From positions 1-22,179 of IMG/VR virus record IMGVR_UViG_3300050029_000123: a DNA stretch of 22,179 nucleotides, one strand, 5' to 3'. The notes beneath the pieces are model-generated. The model searched no databases, had not been told where the DNA came from, and saw only the letters and a program-made list of their open reading frames with translations. Below, one piece after another: positions 7,926 through 13,380 of this stretch; the stretch's first letter is position 1, and every line of letters begins with the position of its first letter. The position numbers and the translations under genes are program-made. Origin of the DNA: a virus.

Positions 7926-9196
7926 TTCGGAGCCTTATGGGTTTCGTTGATTAAGTCAGCCATGCGCTTAACTGGTTCGAGCTGGAGATTAACCCTGGCC
8001 AGCTCCACCTCAGTCTTGCCCATCGGGTCGCGGTCTTTAAGCGTGCCGCCATTAAATCCTGCACGAGCCTGCAACGCCTCGGAGGTTAGAGCCTGACCCT
8101 TGCGGTCATCTCCATGCTCGTAAGCAATCTTGGCCTGTTTCTCCATGGTGTCGATTCTTAAGGCTTCGCGGTCGCGCACAGATACAGTGTAATTGCGCGG
8201 CTCCGGGATGCCTAGCATTTTCCTTGCGTGAGCAGCCATCTCGGAGATGGATGATTTGTTGCGGTCAGTTACTTGGGATTGTAATTCTTTCTGGTGTTCA
8301 ATAAGCGCGTTCTGCTCATTAAGAATTTTGACTTTTTCTTCCTGGGCTTCAATGGATTCATGCTCCGAATCGGCAAGTTCCTTTTGGGCGTCAACACCCT
8401 TGACTGTAGTTTTAAGAGCCTCTTTCCATCCCCCAGCAAAGCCTGTTGATGCTGAGCCCCCAAACCTTGCAATCATTGCTACCAGGGAATACTTCTGGAT
8501 TGCGTTCCACGTGTTAGCAGCAGTGGCAAGCATCGCACTGCCAGCAACTGTCATGGATGACTTTGTTTGCTGCCAGTTATTGATTGTATCCTCGGACATC
8601 TTCGTGAAGAAATTACCCTTCTCCAATTCGGAAACATCCTTCCCACCAAGGATAGCGGACATGGCCGAAAACCCTCTTCCCATCCCGGCCTCCATCAATA
8701 GTGAATTACGCTGCTCTGCATTTAGCGAGCGGTATCTATTCTGAAGATGCTGTAGCGATTCAGAAAAGCGAAGCGACCTCCACTCTGTGTCCTTAGTTGC
8801 GATACCAAGGTCAACAAGTTTTTTCCTGGCATCAATGCTCCCATCCTTTGCCTTGCCGATTAGCGCAGAGAATTTAACTAGCGGTCTGGTTATTGATTCA
8901 TATGCCAACCCAGCCTTCTGCGCCTGAAGCATTAACCCCTGAACAAAGTTAGATGACGCTCCCAACTCTTCCTGACTCCGCTTAATTGCGAGAATCTTAT
9001 CGCTAATCTCGCCGAACATTTCCTTTGCCGTTTCGGCAATGCATCCAGCGGCAAGAAGCTTGCCGACGCCGTGGGTCATCTCATGTTTCATGGAAGCGGC
9101 CCAACCCTTAATTAGCAACGAGGTTTTATTAAGCCCAGTCACCACGGCCTTAGCGTCCACCCCCATACGGATTAAAATTTGTTCGGTCGTGTTCAT
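7922..9196 (-). CDS. Tail tape measure protein (short)
   Basis: 424 aa, starting MNTTEQILIRMGVDAKAVVTG directly after the previous stop (TAA then ATG). Residues about 20-120 have the pattern of tape measure N-termini: a helical, slightly hydrophobic stretch (LNKTSLLIKGWAASMKHEM, AAGCIAETAKEMFGEISDKI), then the recurrent 'look for Gly-Ala-Ser ... Leu-Gln' segment (ELGASSNFVQGLMLQAQKAG). A weakly hydrophobic zone at about 215-260 is followed by a long charged helical region (EAQEEKVKILNEQNALIEHQ). The protein would set tail length and be ejected with the DNA. At the family's usual ratio of residues to length the tail would be short. Downstream and upstream genes fit a tail module. The call rests on composition and order, not on a recognised signature motif. 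Confidence 0.72.
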   Translation of the reverse strand: MNTTEQILIRMGVDAKAVVTGLNKTSLLIKGWAASMKHEMTHGVGKLLAAGCIAETAKEMFGEISDKILAIKRSQEELGASSNFVQGLMLQAQKAGLAYESITRPLVKFSALIGKAKDGSIDARKKLVDLGIATKDTEWRSLRFSESLQHLQNRYRSLNAEQRNSLLMEAGMGRGFSAMSAILGGKDVSELEKGNFFTKMSEDTINNWQQTKSSMTVAGSAMLATAANTWNAIQKYSLVAMIARFGGSASTGFAGGWKEALKTTVKGVDAQKELADSEHESIEAQEEKVKILNEQNALIEHQKELQSQVTDRNKSSISEMAAHARKMLGIPEPRNYTVSVRDREALRIDTMEKQAKIAYEHGDDRKGQALTSEALQARAGFNGGTLKDRDPMGKTEVELARVNLQLEPVKRMADLINETHKAPK

Positions 9197-9910
9197 TTAG
9201 TTTTCTCCGAACTTAACTCGGCCAGCAGCCAAGTCTTCGTAGGTGAACTTGTTTCCGGCAATGCCTTTCTGAACCCACGCCTTCACTTCGTCCTCGAACT
9301 TGTCAAACGAAGGAACATTCTCGCCCTTGCGCAAGCGGATTGCTTTAAGCCGCTGGAATAACTGCGGCAATGGCATAGCAAGGATGGCAGGCTCGTCAAT
9401 CTTATGCTCGGACTGGATTGCGTCGAACCAAGAAGCCAGATAGCAAAGCCCAGTTGGACTTCCGTCGCATCCGGGCGGAGCATCGAGGAACATATCTTCG
9501 ACATACTGGAAAGCCTGCGTCACGGCTTCTTGAAAACAAACTTTTCCAGCATGGTTTTCAGGAATATCTCTGCGGAACTTCCGCGCAATTTTTCGCGCAT
9601 AACAAAAGGCTTCAAAGCTCCGTCCGAACTGAAACCTGCGCGAGTCCCACGCCACCCGCTCGCGACTTAATGCCCAGCAGAAAAAAGCCAGGTCGGCCAT
9701 CTCTGGAACTTGACGGTTAATAAACGGCGAGCCGTAGTGGTCAAGGATAACATAGTCGGACACGGTCATTGTCCGCAGGTGGACACCGAGAAGGTTAAAC
9801 CCAAGACCCTTCCACGCCGCCTCGCGCTGACGATGCTGCTTGGCCCTGGCCTTCTGGATTGCTTCCTGAAGGCCAGGGATTCTGCCCAACGCTATTCCTG
9901 CTACGGCCAT
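9197..9910 (-). CDS. Tail assembly chaperone candidate, 237 aa
   Basis: It starts MAVAGIALGRIPGLQEAI and stops just before the tape measure start. Residues about 38-85 (FNLLGVHLRTMTVSDYVILDHYGSPF, then PEMADLAFFCWALSRER, split here) match the style of phage proteins with a 'Leu-Arg-Pro-Leu-Thr ... Leu-Leu ... Gly-Ser-Pro' core found immediately upstream of tape measures, which are generally taken as tail assembly chaperones. The rest is mixed alpha with many Arg/Lys and aromatic residues. No programmed frameshift is needed: the gene is one complete frame, and I saw no convincing slippery heptamer at its end. The function is from position and pattern, moderate confidence. Confidence 0.65.
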   Translation of the reverse strand: MAVAGIALGRIPGLQEAIQKARAKQHRQREAAWKGLGFNLLGVHLRTMTVSDYVILDHYGSPFINRQVPEMADLAFFCWALSRERVAWDSRRFQFGRSFEAFCYARKIARKFRRDIPENHAGKVCFQEAVTQAFQYVEDMFLDAPPGCDGSPTGLCYLASWFDAIQSEHKIDEPAILAMPLPQLFQRLKAIRLRKGENVPSFDKFEDEVKAWVQKGIAGNKFTYEDLAAGRVKFGEN

Positions 9911-9917
9911 AAGCTGA

Positions 9918-10280
9918 TTAGTTCAACCGCTGCTCGCATTCAATTGATTGCTTCCAGAACTGTCCCGACTGATATTCTTCGCCGGCCTTGCTAATCCAAA
10001 AGGTGTAGCCGGTGATTGGGTCGGTGAATTGCTGGCCCTCGATAAGGGGAACGGCCCCGCCGTTATTATTAGTCGGAAGCTGGGCCGTGCCGGTTGCGGC
10101 AATGTTCTTGAGGCGAGCAGCCTTCTTAACCGAGGTTCCGTATTGGTCGGGCTGGAGAATCTTCATGGTTTCACGGTCGATATTCCAAGGGTCGATTACA
10201 ACTCCCTGTTGCTGATTGCCGCCAACCATGTTGACAACTATGCCGCCGTGTCCTACTCCTTCGTTAAATGCGTCTGCCAT
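9918..10280 (-). CDS. Tail or neck protein of unknown function, 120 aa
   Basis: It starts MADAFNEGVGHGGIVVNMVGG, preceded by an A/C-rich leader (ACTAAACAAACAAAAAT) with no Shine-Dalgarno sequence. It contains a Gln/Asn-rich turn (GGNQQQG), IDPWNIDRETMKILQPDQYG, and a beta-looking C-terminal part (FTDPITGYTFWISKAGEEY). It sits where lambda-like phages carry the major tail (tube) protein, between tail completion genes and the chaperone, but at 120 aa it is short for a tube protein and I do not recognise a family. No other gene in the window is an obvious tube protein, so either this one or the signal-peptide protein at 12238-12855 is the best candidate by elimination, which is weak evidence. 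Confidence 0.65.
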   Translation of the reverse strand: MADAFNEGVGHGGIVVNMVGGNQQQGVVIDPWNIDRETMKILQPDQYGTSVKKAARLKNIAATGTAQLPTNNNGGAVPLIEGQQFTDPITGYTFWISKAGEEYQSGQFWKQSIECEQRLN

Positions 10281-10307
10281 ATTTTTGTTTGTTTAGTTAG
10301 TTGTTGT

Positions 10308-10820
10308 TTATGCGAAAGCTGATTGTCTGATGCAGACAATTCCTTCGTAAGAAAAGGTTGTATATTCGAGACCTTCGGACTCGTCAATAGTCGAGTCTGA
10401 AACTCCGCCGTCTTTTAATTTCTCAGCAATGTAAACGCCGGGAAAGTTAATTGCGTCAGCAATTGATTCTTGGCCACCTACCGCAGACATTATATTGCGG
10501 ACTGCGCCAATCATCTGTTCGTGCTCGATATTGTTTGCCGGAATGTTGCGCGGCTCCGTAACCACCTGCAATGCCAGCGCAAAATGAAAAGCGTCGAACC
10601 GCAGGACTCCATCCGGACAAGCAAAGCGATGGCCGGTAGCTGCTCCAATGGAAGCCTTAAGCTCGACCCTTGGCCGCGCTTTATACCACTCACCAATAGC
10701 GTTAATGCGCGTGTAAACGGTCATACCTGCCAAGGTAAGCAAGGCATTAAGCCCGCCAGATTGGGTCTGGTCTTTGTCCTCTATCTGCTCGCGCAGACGA
10801 TATGTGGCATCATTTGGCAT
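10308..10820 (-). CDS. Tail terminator/completion candidate, 170 aa
   Basis: MPNDATYRLREQIED begins 11 bases inside the end of the upstream gene. The layout matches tail terminator-type proteins: an N-terminal helix, then YKARPRVELKASIGAATGHR, a strand with alternating hydrophobics (FHFALALQVVTEPRN), a helix with HEQMIGAVRNIMS, and a C-terminal strand pair (LEYTTFSYEGIVCIRQSAF). Such proteins cap the tail tube and join it to the head. The position after a probable tail completion gene and before the tail genes agrees. The family is inferred from secondary-structure pattern and order rather than a motif. Confidence 0.65.
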   Translation of the reverse strand: MPNDATYRLREQIEDKDQTQSGGLNALLTLAGMTVYTRINAIGEWYKARPRVELKASIGAATGHRFACPDGVLRFDAFHFALALQVVTEPRNIPANNIEHEQMIGAVRNIMSAVGGQESIADAINFPGVYIAEKLKDGGVSDSTIDESEGLEYTTFSYEGIVCIRQSAFA

Positions 10821-11619
10821 GGTGTTTCACGCTTCCGGTTTTAGAGTCATTTGCGTAACCGGACAGAATCTGCTGGAGCTTGTAGGCCATCTTGCGCTCG
10901 CGCACACTAATTGAACGCTTGACCTTTTCGGCAAGTCCGGCAATGCCTTTAGCGATTGAACCAAAGATGATTTCTGGATTGACTGGGTCAGAGTTGGCTC
11001 TAGTGACATTCTTTCCGGTGGGAAAGTGGGCGGAGGTTTTAGCCGGCAGCGAAGAGCCGCCAAGCTTTTGCGCGGTCTCGGCAAAGGATGCGTCGCGCTT
11101 GCCGACGCTGGGCTTGATGGCTCTAAACAATGACTTCATTGCGCCCTTGGCTACCACGAAGCGATTAACAAACATGGCGTGCTGTGTGCCGCGGTCGATT
11201 TGACCCTTGTCTTCAAATCGCTGACTAGGTAGGCGGTTGCGAGAAATATAAAACAACCGCCTGCCCTCACCGCCTGCCAGCGAGACCTTGCCGGCCAACA
11301 TTCTATCCTGCGGACATCCAACCAAAAATCCCGGCCCAGCATAGAGCCACTGAACATCTCCGCTGCCGGCCCGCTTTCCGGTAAAGGGCTTGGCCGGCTT
11401 TTGCATAAAGACCTTTCCAATATCTCCGCCGATTCGCTTTTCCAGAACCTTCTGCGCAGAGTTGGTTGGTGGCTTGCCAATCTCTTGGGCCAACAATCTA
11501 GTCTCGTCTCTGACAACCTTGGTCAAGTCTCCGTTTCCGCCAGTTCCGATAAGTGCGTTGTGGATGCCTTTAATCAGGCTTCCTACACCGTCAATATCGA
11601 TTTTTTCTACGGAGACCAT
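10810..11619 (-). CDS. Neck/tail completion candidate, 269 aa
   Basis: It starts MVSVEKIDIDGVGSLIKGI. Residues about 10-80 are helical with LTKVVRDETRLLAQEIGKPP, like the N-terminal helix of HK97 gp10/lambda Z-type minor tail proteins, which also start with a long helix and carry many basic residues. The rest is basic and Gly-rich, with a C-terminal helix (AEKVKRSISVRERKMAYKLQQ, split as read) and a Lys/His tail. The spacing to the tail terminator candidate (11-bp overlap) suggests coupled expression. A minor capsid or neck protein is the alternative. No catalytic motif was seen. Confidence 0.62.
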   Translation of the reverse strand: MVSVEKIDIDGVGSLIKGIHNALIGTGGNGDLTKVVRDETRLLAQEIGKPPTNSAQKVLEKRIGGDIGKVFMQKPAKPFTGKRAGSGDVQWLYAGPGFLVGCPQDRMLAGKVSLAGGEGRRLFYISRNRLPSQRFEDKGQIDRGTQHAMFVNRFVVAKGAMKSLFRAIKPSVGKRDASFAETAQKLGGSSLPAKTSAHFPTGKNVTRANSDPVNPEIIFGSIAKGIAGLAEKVKRSISVRERKMAYKLQQILSGYANDSKTGSVKHHAK

Positions 11620-11632
11620 ATCTTTTTAGCGA

Positions 11633-11896
11633 TTAAGCTGTCGGAACGGCTGGCGGGGTCGGTAGGGCGGGTGCCGCAGGCTTAAATTGCGCAGACGGAG
11701 CGGGCTGCTGGGCCAGCGCAAGGAACTGGGCGCGGCTCGACTGAACGCAGCCTTTCCAGTATTGATAATCGGCCTGCTCGAAACCCTGCTTTTGAAATTC
11801 CTGCGCAGAGACAATATCGAGATTGACCGGGTCGGAAACCGCGAGGCTGGCGAAAGCAAAGTCGCTGGCCGATTTGTAAAGTTGGAGTCGTTTCAT
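11633..11896 (-). CDS. Small unknown structural-region protein, 87 aa
   Basis: It starts MKRLQLYKSASDFAFASLAV after an A/C-rich leader (AATCAAACAAACAAAC, then TAAAATT). The first 60 residues look globular (ADYQYWKGCVQSSRAQFLAL). The last 25 are Pro/Ala-rich (PAPSAQFKPAAPALPTPPAV) and probably disordered. It lies between two neck/tail completion candidates. I do not recognise it. The reading frame is supported by tight packing (4 bases after the previous stop, 13 before the next start). Confidence 0.6.
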   Translation of the reverse strand: MKRLQLYKSASDFAFASLAVSDPVNLDIVSAQEFQKQGFEQADYQYWKGCVQSSRAQFLALAQQPAPSAQFKPAAPALPTPPAVPTA

Positions 11897-11900
11897 AATT

Positions 11901-12230
11901 TTAGTTTGTTTGTTTGATTACTTCAAAGTCAACCGTCACGTCCACTGGATTGTTCGTCCGCTTGCCGAGCTTCCACTTCTGTCCGTTTTCATCCACAAGA
12001 AAGTCGCCCGGCAGAGACTTGCTTGGCCAAGATGAGTTAGCAAATACAATAATTGATAACTCACGATTGTCCTGCACAACCTCGCCGCTAATCTTGGCGT
12101 CCGGCGCAACCACCATCGTAGCTGTAAATGGTTTTCCAGCATCATGCCCGCTCGACATGGTGACGGTCTGGCCGTGGAAATTAAGCCACGCAACCAAACC
12201 GTCACCAATCATCTGGTCGGACAGGGCCAT
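11901..12230 (-). CDS. Head-tail joining candidate, 109 aa
   Basis: It starts MALSDQMIGDGLVAWLNFHG. The C-terminal half (LPGDFLVDENGQKWKLGKRT, then VDVTVDFEVIK) has the 'Asp-Gly-x-x-Trp/Tyr-x-Ile/Leu ... beta strand' pattern of small beta-barrel head-tail joining proteins such as lambda FII. Length (lambda FII is 117 aa) and position after the capsid genes agree. The function is inference from size, order and the strand pattern. A tail completion role is equally possible. Confidence 0.6.
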   Translation of the reverse strand: MALSDQMIGDGLVAWLNFHGQTVTMSSGHDAGKPFTATMVVAPDAKISGEVVQDNRELSIIVFANSSWPSKSLPGDFLVDENGQKWKLGKRTNNPVDVTVDFEVIKQTN

Positions 12231-12237
12231 ATAATAA

Positions 12238-12855
12238 TTATTGTCCAGATTTACCAGACGCTTGAATCACGATGTTGGTGAAGGCTGCCACACCAGGGTT
12301 GTCAATCTGCTGAAGCGCAAAATAAGGCAGGTGAGTAACCACGTTGGAATACGCCACCGGGATGACTGGGGTCAGCGCATTGACTGGAATGATATACGTC
12401 TGAACATAATAATTCGTATACCAGATTGCGCCATCAATACTTCCGGCAAATCGAGCCGTAATGGTTGTGGATGTGGCATTGGTTGCGGTTAATGCGCCCG
12501 ACATAATAATCGACGTATTGTCCCAGGGGCCGTATAGTGTCCCCGGATAATTGCCTTGCGGCGCAAATCCAGCAGAGGGAAGGAATCCGTTCGTGCCGCC
12601 ACCGGGCTGCGCGCCAATAGAGCCGGAGAGATACCACAGGACATTGGACGCACCGGGAACAACCCCGACCTGGAAGTTGTTAGTCACCGCCCCCGAACCG
12701 TTTGTGCCTGAGTTGTATGCCGCATTGACGTTGGTATAGGCGGGGCCATTAACCAACGAATACGTTACTGCCCGCGCCGCAGAAATGCCAATCAAGATGA
12801 AGAGGCAAATCAGCAGCATTAGAAGGCTGCTGAACTTTTTAAGTGTTTGTTTCAT
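12238..12855 (-). CDS. Signal-peptide protein in the head/neck region, 205 aa
   Basis: It starts MKQTLKKFSS followed by a 17-residue hydrophobic core (LLMLLICLFILIGI region) and ARA-V, a textbook Sec signal peptide and cleavage site. The mature part (about 175 aa) has no membrane segment and is rich in Thr, Asn, Gly, Ala and Tyr, with TNG motifs like the fibres (SGTNGSGAVTNNF, GGTNGFLPSAGF). Its leader is A/C-rich (CACAAAGAAAAAACAGT) with no Shine-Dalgarno sequence. It sits between the post-capsid 141-aa gene and the head-tail joining candidate, where a decoration or tube protein could be expected. An exported protein here is unexpected. It could be a virion surface protein, a host-surface protein made during infection (for example to exclude other phages), or a decoration protein whose apparent signal is an anchor. 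No family recognised. Confidence 0.72.
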   Translation of the reverse strand: MKQTLKKFSSLLMLLICLFILIGISAARAVTYSLVNGPAYTNVNAAYNSGTNGSGAVTNNFQVGVVPGASNVLWYLSGSIGAQPGGGTNGFLPSAGFAPQGNYPGTLYGPWDNTSIIMSGALTATNATSTTITARFAGSIDGAIWYTNYYVQTYIIPVNALTPVIPVAYSNVVTHLPYFALQQIDNPGVAAFTNIVIQASGKSGQ

Positions 12856-12887
12856 ACTGTTTTTTCTTTGTGATTTTGTTTGGTTTA

Positions 12888-13313
12888 TTATTTTGGAACT
12901 TCGACAGCCTTGTAGTTGGTGGCCTTGCGAATCTGCGCCGCAATGGCATTAGCGCGGTCGAGGTCTTTTGACTTCTGAACCTCTCGCTTTTTTGACTCCT
13001 CTTCCGCCTGTTTGACGGAACGGTCTCGCGCACTGGCGGCAATTTCCTGCACGCGCTTATTCTGGTCGCCGAACTGTTTCAGGCGAACTTCGTTCTCTGC
13101 CTTCGTAATCGGATTCTGCGAAGGCCGCGTGTGCTGAATCTTACCGATAATGATGCGGTTGAAGTCCTCATTAACCGGACTGTTGGCTTTTTCAAAGGCC
13201 GCGTTGGCTTCCGAGAAAGTTCCGTCCGGGTTAGTGAGGATAATCCAATCGCCCGCCTTGACCTTAACGGTCGTTTCCTTGCGGGCGCGGGCGATGCAAA
13301 TAGGTTCGTTCAT
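12888..13313 (-). CDS. Post-capsid protein with coiled-coil tail, 141 aa
   Basis: It starts MNEPICIARARKETTVKVKAG. Residues 1-60 look beta-rich (WIILTNPDGTFSEANAAFE, NRIIIGKIQH). Residues about 70-135 form a highly charged helix rich in Lys, Arg, Glu and Gln (AARDRSVKQAEEESKKREVQ region) that could be a coiled coil. It follows the capsid gene and its hairpin by about 67 bases with an A/C-rich leader (AACTAACAAAACAACAAT). The position suggests a head decoration or head completion protein. No motif identifies it. Confidence 0.65.
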   Translation of the reverse strand: MNEPICIARARKETTVKVKAGDWIILTNPDGTFSEANAAFEKANSPVNEDFNRIIIGKIQHTRPSQNPITKAENEVRLKQFGDQNKRVQEIAASARDRSVKQAEEESKKREVQKSKDLDRANAIAAQIRKATNYKAVEVPK

Positions 13314-13342
13314 ATTGTTGTTTTGTTAGTTGTTAAAATGTT

Positions 13343-13372
13343 GCCCTGCCATCCGGTTAAGAATGGCAGGGC
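13343..13372 (-). terminator. Strong stem-loop after the capsid gene
   Basis: Perfect 10-bp inverted repeat (GCCCTGCCAT/ATGGCAGGGC) with a 10-base loop, just 8 bases after the capsid stop codon on the minus strand. It is followed on that strand by AACATTTTAAC, a weak U-run, so it may be a leaky terminator or an RNA-stabilising/processing hairpin that raises capsid expression over downstream genes. Confidence 0.5.
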
Positions 13373-13380
13373 GATTGTGA

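Noticed and set aside
8247-8744. 165-codon plus-strand frame
   Set aside because: Antisense to the tape measure gene, Ser/Cys-rich, no supporting context.
9197-9925. Programmed frameshift in the tail chaperone as in lambda G/GT
   Set aside because: No clear slippery heptamer and no overlapping frame long enough for a fusion product.
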